Source: Saprospiraceae bacterium
GTDB lineage: Bacteria > Bacteroidota > Bacteroidia > Chitinophagales > Saprospiraceae
Reading direction: 5' to 3'
Length of the DNA stretch: 64,000 bases
NCBI GenBank assembly: GCA_027488935.1
Contig: JAIYAP010000007.1
Location: forward strand, 1 to 64,000
The number at the start of each line of letters is the position of its first letter. Position 1 is the stretch's first letter. The notes beneath the pieces are model-generated. The model saw only the letters and a program-made list of their open reading frames with translations. It made no database searches and had not been told where the DNA came from. Shown here piece after piece: positions 44,278-52,188 of this stretch. Position numbers and translations under genes: made by a program.

Positions 44278-45705
44278 ATGGAAAATTTTTGGAAGTTTTT
44301 GCCCAAGCTGGTTCGAAAAGCAATCACGCTTGGTGTTCTTTTAACACTAAGCAAAAGTGCGATCGCACAAAGCGCCAGCCGCAACGTAGATTCCCTTTTT
44401 ATCCGCAATATTTTTACCCATGCCCTTACCCAAGGTAAAAGTTACACCTGGCTGGAGCATCTCACCAAACAAATTGGGCACCGGTTGAGCGGCAGTGCCA
44501 GCGCAGCCAAGGCAGAAAACTGGACTTTTTCCGTGCTGGATTCCCTCGGATTGGATCAAACCAGGAAGTTACCCTGCATGGTACCGCATTGGGTACGCGG
44601 CAAGGCGGAAAAGGTAAAAGTACTGTCCAAGGGTGGCGTAAAAGGCTTTGATTTGCACGCGTTGGCCCTCGGCGGATCGGTTGCGACGCCCAAAAGCGGT
44701 TTGCAGGCCGAAATTATACGCGTACAGCAATGGGAGGAATTGGATAAATTGGGTGAAAAAGGCATTAAAGGCAAAATCGTGTATTTCAGCCGGGCCATGG
44801 ACCAAAGCAAACTCCGCACCTTTGACGCGTACGGCGGTGCGGTCGACCAACGGGTATTTGGGGCCTCACGTGCCGCCAAATATGGTGCCTTGGGCGTCAT
44901 TGTACGTTCGGTAGGCACCCGCATCGATGATTTTCCGCATACCGGCACTTTGCGCTACGATTCCGCGTTCGCGCTTATACCCGCTGCGGCCATCAGCACC
45001 CGCGATGCTGAAAAACTCAACGCGCTGTTACAACAAGGCCATAAAGTGCAGGTTTCGATGGAAATGCACTGCGAAACCCTGCCAGACGTACCTGCAAATA
45101 GCATCATCGCTGAAATAAAAGGCAGCGAATTTCCCAATGAGGTAGTACTTGTTGGCGGCCACTTAGACAGTTGGGATGTGGGCGAGGGCGCACATGACGA
45201 CGGTGCGGGCGTGGTACAAAGCATGGAAGTGCTGCGGATTTTGCATCAATTGGGTTACAAGCCCCGGCATACCATCCGTTGTGTATTGTTTATGAACGAA
45301 GAAAACGGCGGGCGCGGCGGCGCATCCTATTATCAATATGTGCGTGACAAAAAGGAATTTCCCCTGGCTTCCATCGAAAGTGATGCGGGTGGGTTTACGC
45401 CCCGTGGATTTACCTTTGAAGGCGATGCGTCGGTTTTTGGGCCGTTTTATGAAAAAGTATTGAATTACCAGGCCATGTTGGAGCCGTACGGACTCAAATT
45501 TAGCAAAGGCGGCTCCGGTGCTGATGTGGGTCCGCTGCGTCCCTTAAAAGGCCTGTTGGTGGGCTATTCTCCCGATTCACAACGCTATTTCGACCTACAC
45601 CACACGGCAGCCGATGTGTTGGAGGCGGTCAATGCCCGGGAATTGGAATTGGGTGCGGCTAGTATGGCGGCTTTGGTGTATTTGTTGGATTTGTATGGGC
45701 TGTAG
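44278..45705 (+). CDS. M28-family aminopeptidase/carboxypeptidase-like
   Basis: 475 residues. Signal peptide to about residue 30 (ending SAIAQ), a PA-like insert at about 130-250, and the M28 zinc domain from about 285. Metal ligands: GGHLDSWDVGEGAHDDGAG, FMNEENGGRGG, ESDAGGF and DLHHTAADVLE, giving a complete co-catalytic set. Resembles human plasma glutamate carboxypeptidase/PGCP-type enzymes. Secreted or periplasmic peptide degradation. Preceded by a 394-base gap holding the palindrome and the sRNA candidate. Confidence 0.92.
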   Translation: MENFWKFLPKLVRKAITLGVLLTLSKSAIAQSASRNVDSLFIRNIFTHALTQGKSYTWLEHLTKQIGHRLSGSASAAKAENWTFSVLDSLGLDQTRKLPCMVPHWVRGKAEKVKVLSKGGVKGFDLHALALGGSVATPKSGLQAEIIRVQQWEELDKLGEKGIKGKIVYFSRAMDQSKLRTFDAYGGAVDQRVFGASRAAKYGALGVIVRSVGTRIDDFPHTGTLRYDSAFALIPAAAISTRDAEKLNALLQQGHKVQVSMEMHCETLPDVPANSIIAEIKGSEFPNEVVLVGGHLDSWDVGEGAHDDGAGVVQSMEVLRILHQLGYKPRHTIRCVLFMNEENGGRGGASYYQYVRDKKEFPLASIESDAGGFTPRGFTFEGDASVFGPFYEKVLNYQAMLEPYGLKFSKGGSGADVGPLRPLKGLLVGYSPDSQRYFDLHHTAADVLEAVNARELELGAASMAALVYLLDLYGL

Positions 45706-45707
45706 GT

Positions 45708-45728
45708 CCCTCGAATGAAATTCGAGGG
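45708..45728. repeat. Short hairpin repeat with GTAG tail
   Basis: CCCTCGAAT (45708-45716), loop GAA, ATTCGAGGG (45720-45728), directly after the M28 stop. The tail GTACAAGATGGTAG recalls the tail of the repeats at 133-213. Confidence 0.6.
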
Positions 45729-45801
45729 GTACAAGATGGTAGATGTGATGGCGTGTTAAGAACAACGTGGGTGGTTATCCTGTGTAAAAATGTTCGGAAG
45801 C

Positions 45802-45870
45802 CGTTTCGGTACCTTTGACACGTCGGAAGCGTAGAAAAAACGCTTCCGACGTGTCAAAGGTGCCGAAACG
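45802..45870. repeat. 30-bp near-perfect inverted repeat
   Basis: Arms 45802-45831 and 45841-45870 are complementary over 30 positions with one G-T exception; the loop is TAGAAAAAA. The inner arm reads GACACGTCGGAAGCG. No frame crosses it. It is too long for an ordinary terminator and marks the edge of the AT-rich region; probably a MITE or REP-type element. Confidence 0.8.
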
Positions 45871-45936
45871 AGGAGCACCGCGAAAACGTGCGTATTCTAT
45901 AGGATTACTGAAGGCAAAAGTGGTACATCTTTCGTT

Positions 45937-46055
45937 AATCTATTCATGATCAGGTTGATAAAGTTAAAAATTGCAGATACTTGGAGGTTTTGTGCTTCTG
46001 GTTTATCTTTGCTAGATGGACGCGGCAGGTACGCATATTTACGTGTTAGTGGCAA
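45937..46055 (+). repeat. attC-like repeat, promoter-bearing variant (copy 1)
   Basis: About 119 bases, roughly 85-90 % identical by eye to 59370-59489. Both copies end ACGTGTT...GCAA and both lie just before a class-C beta-lactamase-fold gene. The core ATACTTGGAGGTTT..GTGCTTCT is also found inside the attC-like repeat at 48251-48387, which links the families. The left end typical of the others is not visible here. Confidence 0.7.
45981..46011 (+). promoter_or_regulatory. Promoter-like pair inside the repeat
   Basis: TTG (45981-45983), 20 bases, TATCTTTG (46004-46011), close to the Bacteroidota consensus, reading into the hydrolase gene 92 bases downstream. The copy at 59 kb has TTG-N21-TATCTTTA. 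Confidence 0.4.
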
Positions 46056-46102
46056 TTTTACCGAGACACATACACATATGTAATATTAAAAAAGCAAAAA
46101 AA

Positions 46103-47488
46103 ATGAAACCAACAATTTTAATTATCCTTCTTTTCATAAGACAAATAGCATTTGGCCAAGACAATATTCATAAAATGGATAGCTTATTGTCTTCATTTTA
46201 CAGCAATGGAAATCTCAATGGGAATGTCTTAATCGCGGAAAAGGGAAAAGTGATTTATAAAAAATCTTTTGGCCTTGCAAATGAAACGACAAAGGAAACA
46301 TTGAACGAAAATTCCGTTTTTGAGTTGGCATCGGTATCTAAACAATTCACAGCAATGGCAATTGTAATACTTAAAGAAAAAGGCCAATTGAACTACGAAG
46401 ATAAAATTACAAAATATATTCCTGAATTGGCCGACTATCATGATATCACCATCAGAAATTTGCTAAACCATACAGGCGGATTGCCTGACTATATGGAAAT
46501 AATGGATAGCACATTTGACAAAAATACAATTGCTACCAACAAAGACATCATTTCAACATTTGCGAAGCTAAAACCACCAGTATTGTTTGAACCAAATACA
46601 AAGTGGGAATACAGTAATACCGGGTATGCTTTGTTGGCTTCTATTATTGAAAAAGTATCAGGGATGTCGTATGGTGATTATTTACACAAAGTCATTTTTA
46701 AACCCCTGGAAATGACAAATACTTTTGTTTACAGAAGAAGGTACGAACCTAAAAAAATGGTTAATTATGCTTATGGCTATGTCTATTCTGATAGTTTAAA
46801 AAAATATGTTTTACCGGACGACTTGGCCGAAACAAAAATCGTTGTATGGCTGGATGGAATTGTTGGAGATGGAACAGTAAACTCAACAGCAATTGATTTA
46901 CTGAAATGGGACAGAGCGTTGTATACCGACAAACTAATTTCAAAAGAAAGTAAAAACGAGATTTTTACTTCAGCGGAAATAAGTGATAAATCAAAAACAA
47001 ATTATGGCTTTGGTTGGTTCATCGAAGACAATGGCGTTTATGGAAACATAGTAAACCATACAGGAGGCTGGCCAGGATATATGACCTTTATTGACAGGCA
47101 TATACAAAATGATTATACTATAATAGTGCTTTTGAATTTCGTTAACAATGATACATACATACCAATCGCAGATTTGAGGCGTATTCTTTACAAAATTGAA
47201 CCTGTAAAATTTATTGAACTTAAGAAGGAAGAAATAGAAAAATTTGCAGGTGATTATATAAATAGTAAAGGGAAAGTGGTGAAACTGATTTTTGAAGACG
47301 GAACACTTTACAGAACAACTGATGGCGGAGAAAAATTTGAACTGAAAGCCATTTCAGCCACTAAATTTCAAATGATGAAATACAGTCCTGATATTTTTTA
47401 CGAATTTATTATTACGGACAATAAAGTTGTAAAATATATAATGACACAGCCTGAGTTGAAAATTATACGAGAATTAATCAAACAATAA
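46103..47488 (+). CDS. Serine hydrolase of the class-C beta-lactamase fold (copy 1)
   Basis: 461 residues with a signal peptide (MKPTILIILLFIRQIAFGQ). Active-site serine and lysine in SVSK near residue 75, tyrosine in YSNTGY near 170, and HTGG near 319 in the KTG position. Such proteins act as esterases, D-amino peptidases or PBP-like enzymes; beta-lactam hydrolysis is not implied. A small C-terminal beta domain follows (about 375-461). AT-rich coding unlike the genes to the left. The start is the ATG 46103 by the signal peptide. Confidence 0.88.
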   Translation: MKPTILIILLFIRQIAFGQDNIHKMDSLLSSFYSNGNLNGNVLIAEKGKVIYKKSFGLANETTKETLNENSVFELASVSKQFTAMAIVILKEKGQLNYEDKITKYIPELADYHDITIRNLLNHTGGLPDYMEIMDSTFDKNTIATNKDIISTFAKLKPPVLFEPNTKWEYSNTGYALLASIIEKVSGMSYGDYLHKVIFKPLEMTNTFVYRRRYEPKKMVNYAYGYVYSDSLKKYVLPDDLAETKIVVWLDGIVGDGTVNSTAIDLLKWDRALYTDKLISKESKNEIFTSAEISDKSKTNYGFGWFIEDNGVYGNIVNHTGGWPGYMTFIDRHIQNDYTIIVLLNFVNNDTYIPIADLRRILYKIEPVKFIELKKEEIEKFAGDYINSKGKVVKLIFEDGTLYRTTDGGEKFELKAISATKFQMMKYSPDIFYEFIITDNKVVKYIMTQPELKIIRELIKQ

Positions 47489-47493
47489 AAACT

Positions 47494-47644
47494 GCCACTA
47501 ACACGGGTCTGGCAAAAGTGGTGGTTCCGTGCTCCGCAAACACATTTTAGGTTAATCGAAGTTTGGTTCTCCGCATCAATCCCGATAATTATCGGAATGG
47601 TGAAAATCGCCACCTTCGCAAAGCCCGAAACCGTTAGCGGTAAG
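47494..47644 (+). repeat. attC-like repeat 2
   Basis: Left end CCACTAACACGGGTCTGGCA (47494 onward), right end CGCAAAGCCCGAAACCGTTA (47617-47636). The ends are imperfect inverted repeats. The middle holds the palindrome CCGATAATTATCGG (47582-47595). It follows the hydrolase stop by 5 bases and precedes the DinB-like gene by 25. Confidence 0.7.
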
Positions 47645-47669
47645 TTTAGAGCCTGTAAAACAAGAAATT

Positions 47670-48242
47670 ATGACAAACGACTATTTATACAGCATAAAAA
47701 AACAGTTTGAGTATTACAAAATGCTTGGCGACAAAACATTTTCACAATTGCAGGACGACAAGTTGTTTTGGCAATACAATGACGACAGCAACAGTATTGC
47801 AACAATTGTAAAACACATTTGGGGAAATATGCTTTCACGATGGACAGACTTTTTGACTTCGGACGGAGAAAAGGAATTTCGTGACAGGGACGCTGAATTT
47901 GAAAACGACATTAAAAGCAAAGAAGAGCTTTTATTCAAGTGGAACGAAGGTTGGAATTGTCTTTTCAACGCAATCAACTCATTGACAACAGACGACCTTG
48001 ACAAAATTATTTATATACGCAATCAAGGACACACCGTAACCGAAGCAATAAACCGACAACTAGCACATTATCCATATCACATTGGACAAATTGTGTTTTT
48101 GGGAAAAATGCTTGCAGAAAACGGTTGGACTTCGCTATCAATTCCAAAAGGAAATTCACAATCGTATAACAAAGACAAATTTTCAAAACCAAAACAAAGA
48201 GGACACTTTACAGACGAATTTCTAAATGACAAGAAAGAATAA
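47670..48242 (+). CDS. DinB-like (DUF1572) family protein
   Basis: 190 residues, four-helix-bundle type. Histidines at the expected metal positions: VKHIWGN near residue 48 and LAHYPYHIGQI near 131-141. DUF1572 members resemble bacillithiol transferase/DinB hydrolases. Function unknown; may act in thiol transfer or detoxification. It sits alone between two attC-like repeats, as a one-gene cassette. Confidence 0.85.
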   Translation: MTNDYLYSIKKQFEYYKMLGDKTFSQLQDDKLFWQYNDDSNSIATIVKHIWGNMLSRWTDFLTSDGEKEFRDRDAEFENDIKSKEELLFKWNEGWNCLFNAINSLTTDDLDKIIYIRNQGHTVTEAINRQLAHYPYHIGQIVFLGKMLAENGWTSLSIPKGNSQSYNKDKFSKPKQRGHFTDEFLNDKKE

Positions 48243-48250
48243 AAACCGAA

Positions 48251-48387
48251 CCATTAACACGGGTTTTGCGTCAGGCGGGCAGACGCGCATACTTGGAGGT
48301 TTGTGCTTCTATTCAAGTTCAGTGCTGGTTGACAGTTTTGTGCTCCGAAACCCGCCCGAACGCAAAGCCCCAAACCGTTAGCCGTCA
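48251..48387 (+). repeat. attC-like repeat 3
   Basis: Left end ATTAACACGGGTTTTGCGTC, then AGGCGGG; right end CCCGCCCGAACGCAAAG, then CCCCAAACCGTTAGCCG. The ends can pair through TTTGCGT and GGCGGG blocks. Inner part (48288-48310) matches the core of the repeats at 45937 and 59370. It starts 9 bases after the DinB-like stop. Confidence 0.75.
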
Positions 48388-48417
48388 TTGTAAAAAGACA
48401 CCATACAAAAATTGACA

Positions 48418-49236
48418 ATGGAGTTAAATCCGAAAACATATGAGCCAAATATCGAACTGACAGAGTTTGTCAAACGGTATTGGACATTAGATGGTGAAAA
48501 AGAAAATATACCTCTCAAAAACACCATCATACCAGACGGAACAATGAAATTAATTTTTCATTATGGCGACACCTACAAGCACCACTCAAAAAGTGGAGAA
48601 ATTACAATTTTACCAAAATGCTTTTTAATTGGACAATTGACAAAACCTTATGTGATTGAGCCCATAGGAGTAACAGGCAGTTTTGTTGTGCAATTCAAGC
48701 CGAATGGATTTTTGCCTTTCACGACAATCCCAATCAAAGAAATGGAAAACACTGCGGTACCATTGGACAAATTATTTGGAGAAGACGGTAAGAAACTTGG
48801 CGAACAAATCTTAAACGCAAACTCTACATTTGAAAGAATTCAAATTATTGAGACCTTTCTTTTCAAAGAATTATCTGATAAAAAAACCATTGACAATATC
48901 GTAAAATCAACAGTTGAAACAATCTTCAACGCAAATGGACAGTTTTCTGTAAATGAATTTTCAAATAGCAATAATATTAACCGAAGACAACTATCTCGTA
49001 AATTTTCTTCGACAATCGGGTTAAGTCCAAAGCAACTCGCAAAAACAATTAGAATTCAAACAACTTTGAAAGCATTATTGAATAAAGAACTCACAAGCCT
49101 AACTGATTTGGCTTATCAAAACGAATATTTTGACCAAGCACATTTTATAAAAGATTTCAAGGAATTTACAGGATTGACACCGAAGGAATTTTTCGGAGAC
49201 GACTTAAAAATGTCTTTGATTTTTGACAAAGAATAA
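48418..49236 (+). CDS. AraC-family transcriptional regulator
   Basis: 272 residues. The N-terminal domain resembles the DUF6597-type sensor of many Bacteroidota AraC proteins (YEPNIELTEFVKRYWTLDG, TIIPDGTMKLIFHYGD). The C-terminal double HTH (about 165-262) has NINRRQLSRKFSSTIGLSPK and LAYQNEYFDQAHFIKDFKEF. The effector is unknown. A TTG at 48412 is in frame; the ATG at 48418 was chosen. First gene after attC-like repeat 3. Confidence 0.9.
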   Translation: MELNPKTYEPNIELTEFVKRYWTLDGEKENIPLKNTIIPDGTMKLIFHYGDTYKHHSKSGEITILPKCFLIGQLTKPYVIEPIGVTGSFVVQFKPNGFLPFTTIPIKEMENTAVPLDKLFGEDGKKLGEQILNANSTFERIQIIETFLFKELSDKKTIDNIVKSTVETIFNANGQFSVNEFSNSNNINRRQLSRKFSSTIGLSPKQLAKTIRIQTTLKALLNKELTSLTDLAYQNEYFDQAHFIKDFKEFTGLTPKEFFGDDLKMSLIFDKE

Positions 49237-49276
49237 CCTTGTCCCATTTTTACAATTTTGCCGTTTTAGTTGATTC

Positions 49277-49284
49277 TACCTTTG
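49277..49284 (+). promoter_or_regulatory. -7 box of the VOC gene
   Basis: TACCTTTG fits TAnnTTTG, 37 bases before the ATG at 49322. A TTTG lies 16 bases upstream (49257-49260), shorter than the usual 19. Confidence 0.45.
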
Positions 49285-49321
49285 CATTGCAATAGTGCAA
49301 AAATTTAAAAATCATATTAAA

Positions 49322-49696
49322 ATGGTAAATGTAAATCCAGTTGGTTGGTTTGACCTTAATGTAGCAAACTTAGACCGAGCAAAAAAATTCTATGAAACAG
49401 TTTTCAATGTAACGCTGACTGATGCTCCCATTGAATGGGGGAAGCAATCATTTTTTCCTTTTAGCCCTGAAAGCCACGACATATCAGGTGCATTGGTGGA
49501 AAAAACTGATTTTGTTCCAAGTAGCAACAATACGGTTATCTATTTTGAAACCGAAGACAACTTTGAAGAAGAACAAAGAATTGAAAAGGCTGGTGGAAAA
49601 GTTATTCAACCAAAAATGAATATTGGTGAATTCGGCTTTATCTCTATTTTTATTGACACAGAAGGCAACACAGTAGGACTTCACTCACGTAAATAA
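49322..49696 (+). CDS. VOC-superfamily (glyoxalase-like) protein
   Basis: 124 residues. Paired beta-alpha-beta-beta-beta units: GWFDLNVANLDRAKKFYETV and the C-terminal ISIFIDTEGNTVGLHS. Metal ligands are only partly visible (the usual N-terminal His/Gln is not clear), so the reaction is unknown. A GTG start at 49295 is possible but adds nothing family-like. The TfoX-like gene follows after 9 bases. Confidence 0.85.
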   Translation: MVNVNPVGWFDLNVANLDRAKKFYETVFNVTLTDAPIEWGKQSFFPFSPESHDISGALVEKTDFVPSSNNTVIYFETEDNFEEEQRIEKAGGKVIQPKMNIGEFGFISIFIDTEGNTVGLHSRK

Positions 49697-49705
49697 TTTT
49701 CAATT

Positions 49706-50059
49706 ATGACTTACGACACAAATCTTGCTGACAGAGTTAGAGAGTACCTTGCCGAAATACCAAGCATAGACATTGAAGAAAAAGAAATGTTCAATGTTCT
49801 AAATTTTATGGTAAACGGTAAGACTTGTGTTTGTGTAAGCGGTGAAAATTTAATGTTGCGTTTTGACCCAAGCCGACAAGAAGAACTTTCGGAAAAAAAT
49901 GGTTATGAGACAATGTTGATGAAAGGTAAAGATTACAAGGGTTACTGCTACATAAATCCAGACGGATTTAAAGATAGAAAGGACTTTGAATTTTTCTTAA
50001 ATGTATGCCTTGACTATAACAAAGTCGCCAAGTCATCAAAGAAACGAAAGACCAAGTAA
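49706..50059 (+). CDS. TfoX/Sxy N-terminal-domain family protein
   Basis: 117 residues. Matches the TfoX N-terminal domain pattern: EKEMFNVLNFMVNGKTCVCVSGENLML, then RFDP and MLMKGKDYKGYCYINPDGF. Ends in a lysine-rich tail. In gammaproteobacteria TfoX controls competence; in Bacteroidota these short forms have no known role. Probably co-transcribed with the VOC gene, and followed 9 bases later by attC-like repeat 4. Confidence 0.82.
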   Translation: MTYDTNLADRVREYLAEIPSIDIEEKEMFNVLNFMVNGKTCVCVSGENLMLRFDPSRQEELSEKNGYETMLMKGKDYKGYCYINPDGFKDRKDFEFFLNVCLDYNKVAKSSKKRKTK

Positions 50060-50068
50060 AACAACGAA

Positions 50069-50204
50069 CGGCTAACAGCGGTTTTGCGTCAGGCGGGGTC
50101 CAGTGCTTCGTATGACGCTTTTTGCTATATTTAAACTGTGGTGCTTCGTATCAAGTGTGGTGCTAAAATTCCTACCCGAACGCAAAGCCCCAAACCGTTA
50201 TGTC
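50069..50204 (+). repeat. attC-like repeat 4
   Basis: Left end GGCTAACAGCGGTTTTGCGT, then CAGGCGGGG; right end ACCCGAACGCAAAGCCCC, then AAACCGTTATG. GGTTTTGCGTCAGGCGGG is identical to repeat 3, and so is the 26-base right block ending CCGTTA, while the centres differ. Confidence 0.78.
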
Positions 50205-50248
50205 ACACCCTATTACGACCGCACAATAAACAAACGGACAGATAAAAA

Positions 50249-50483
50249 ATGAAATTAATATCGTGGAATTGCCAAGGGGCATTTAGAAAAAAAGTAGACA
50301 CGATTTTGTTACATCAACCAGACATTTTTTTTGTACAGACATGAAAACCGACCATTTCATATTGACTATTGTTTCGCATCCTCAGACCTTTATGACAAAG
50401 TAAAAAGTATAGAAATTGGGACGTACGAAAATTGGATAACGCACAGCGACCATACGCCGCTAATAATAAATTTTGACCTATGA
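50249..50483 (+). pseudogene. Internally deleted endonuclease/exonuclease/phosphatase gene
   Basis: The ATG at 50249 opens MKLISWNCQGAFRKK and HQPDI, the N-terminus of EEP-fold nucleases, but a stop follows at once. In another frame from about 50340 comes the family C-terminus: HIDYCFAS, then SDHTPLIINF and stop. Roughly 500-600 bases of the middle, including most catalytic residues, are missing at one junction. It directly follows attC-like repeat 4, so this is a dead cassette. Confidence 0.8.
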
Positions 50484-50536
50484 AACAAGAAAGGCGTTTG
50501 ATTTGATAATGGCTGATATTTTTTATTAATTGAAAA

Positions 50537-50573
50537 GTGTGAATAATGTAACTATTTTGAAAAATTGTGTAAT
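50537..50573 (+). promoter_or_regulatory. AraC-type operator upstream of osmC
   Basis: A block starting GTGTGAATAATGTAAC and ending TTGTGTAATA. TGTAA occurs at 50547 and 50568, a 21-base direct repeat, two helical turns apart, as in AraC-family sites. An almost identical block with identical spacing lies at 52996-53032. CACCTTTG at about 50594 may be the -7 box. Confidence 0.6.
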
Positions 50574-50643
50574 ACTTGCCACAGTTAGGAGCTCCACCTT
50601 TGTGGCATAAATACCAATAAAAACAATAAACATAAATCGAACG

Positions 50644-51099
50644 ATGATACGCACAGCAAAAGCACATTGGGAAGGTGATTTAAAAGAAGGCAAGGGGTCC
50701 CTTACTACAGCAAGCAATATTTTAAAACAAACAAACTACAGTTTTAAAACACGGTTTGAAGATGGGGCAACAGGAACAAACCCTGAGGAATTATTGGCCG
50801 CAGCTCATGCTGGATGTTTTACGATGGCGGTAGCGGCCATGCTCACGCAAAAAAAAATAACTCCAACAGCGTTGGATACCGAAGCAACCTTAACCATGGA
50901 AGGATTAAATATTAAAAATATTCATTTGTCTATTACAGGTTTAGTACCAGGAATTACTGCTGATGATTTTACAGCAATTACAAAAGATGCAGAAAAAAAC
51001 TGCTTGATTTCAAAGGTTTTAAACATCCCTATTATTTCTGAAGCACATTTATACCAAGATTTAAATGGATTTGAAGGATGGATGGATAAAAAAAATTGA
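50644..51099 (+). CDS. OsmC-family peroxiredoxin
   Basis: 151 residues, normal OsmC length. Reduces organic hydroperoxides with two cysteines: HAGCFTMA near residue 58 and EKNCLISK near 119, both present. Other family segments: GTNPEELLAAAHAG and LTMEGLN. The first of three genes (osmC, oxidoreductase, DJ-1-like) on one strand with short gaps, which suggests an electrophile/oxidant-stress unit. A decayed inverted copy of its 3' end lies at 61990-62057. Confidence 0.95.
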   Translation: MIRTAKAHWEGDLKEGKGSLTTASNILKQTNYSFKTRFEDGATGTNPEELLAAAHAGCFTMAVAAMLTQKKITPTALDTEATLTMEGLNIKNIHLSITGLVPGITADDFTAITKDAEKNCLISKVLNIPIISEAHLYQDLNGFEGWMDKKN

Positions 51100-51169
51100 T
51101 TTTCAATGGATTAGAGGACATCTGTTTTCATAACCACGTTGCGTTGACCATAAAAATCTGATAGATAAA

Positions 51170-52168
51170 ATGAAAACAAAGCAAATAGTACTTGCCAGTA
51201 GGCCAAAAGGGATTCCTGTGCTAGAAAATTTTGATACCAAAGATTTTGAGCTGGCAGAAATTAAAGATAATGAAGTATTGCTGGAAGCTATGTATTTTTC
51301 TGTAGACCCCTATATGCGTGGCAGAATGAATGATGCTAAATCGTATGCTCCTCCGTTCGAAATTGGAAAGCCAATTACAGGTGGAGTAATAGCGAAGGTT
51401 ATAAAAAGCTATATAGGAAATTTTAAAGAAAATGATATTGTTACGGGTAATCTTCCTTGGCAGCAACATTGTATTGCAACAGCAACCAGCTTACTAAAAA
51501 TAGATACAAGCATAGCACCGGCAAGTTATTATTTGGGCATATTGGGTATGCCCGGCCTCACTGCCTATTTTGGTTTAATGCATATTGGTAAACCCAAAGC
51601 AGGTGAAACGGTTGTGGTATCTGGTGCTGCAGGTGCTGTTGGCCTAGTTGTTGGTCAAATAGCCAAAATACAGGGTTGTCGTGTAGTTGGGATAGCCGGC
51701 ACCGATGAAAAAGTAAAATTATTAAAAGAAGCGTTTGGCTTTGATGAGGTCATAAATTATAAAACCTGTGCCGATTTAAAGAAAGCGATTACTGATGCTT
51801 GTCCAAAAGCAGTTGATATATATTACGATAATGTAGGAGGTGAAACTTCAGATGCTGTTATTAGTAATATAAACTTCAATGCAAGAATTGTATTGTGTGG
51901 ACAAATTGCGTTATACAATAGTACCGAAATGCCTATGGGTCCCCGAATTCAACCGATGTTATTAACCAGAAGTGTATTAATGCAGGGTTTTATCATTGGC
52001 AATTATCAAAGTCAATTTGGTGCGGGAAGCAAGCAATTAGCCACGTGGGTTGAAGAAGGTAAACTAAAATATAAAGAAACGATTGTAAAAGGGTTTGATA
52101 AATTACCAGATGCATTCCTAGGTTTATTCGAGGGGGATAACATTGGAAAAATGATCGTTGGAGTTTAA
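51170..52168 (+). CDS. NADP-dependent MDR-family oxidoreductase
   Basis: 332 residues. A zinc-free medium-chain reductase of the leukotriene-B4 dehydrogenase/CurA type: SVDPYMRGRMND near residue 45, VVVSGAAGAVGLVVGQIAK (nucleotide-binding AAGAVG) near 145-165, YYDNVGGE near 222, and GQIALYN. Reduces double bonds of enones and other reactive carbonyls. Downstream of osmC and upstream of the DJ-1-like gene (20-base gap). Confidence 0.93.
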   Translation: MKTKQIVLASRPKGIPVLENFDTKDFELAEIKDNEVLLEAMYFSVDPYMRGRMNDAKSYAPPFEIGKPITGGVIAKVIKSYIGNFKENDIVTGNLPWQQHCIATATSLLKIDTSIAPASYYLGILGMPGLTAYFGLMHIGKPKAGETVVVSGAAGAVGLVVGQIAKIQGCRVVGIAGTDEKVKLLKEAFGFDEVINYKTCADLKKAITDACPKAVDIYYDNVGGETSDAVISNINFNARIVLCGQIALYNSTEMPMGPRIQPMLLTRSVLMQGFIIGNYQSQFGAGSKQLATWVEEGKLKYKETIVKGFDKLPDAFLGLFEGDNIGKMIVGV

Positions 52169-52188
52169 AATTTTAAACCAAATAAAAA

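Noticed and set aside
45802..45870. Ordinary Rho-independent terminator for the M28 gene
   Set aside because: The 30-bp stem is far longer than terminators, lies about 100 bases after the stop and has no T-tract.
46103..47488. True beta-lactamase resistance gene
   Set aside because: The fold motifs fit, but the third motif is HTGG and the class is mostly esterases and peptidases; resistance cannot be claimed.
49706..50059. Competence regulator TfoX
   Set aside because: Only the N-terminal domain is present and there are no competence genes nearby, so no competence role is claimed.
50314..50667. Minus-strand 117-codon frame over the nuclease remnant
   Set aside because: It overlaps the pseudogene, the operator and the osmC start in antisense and has no family-like features.
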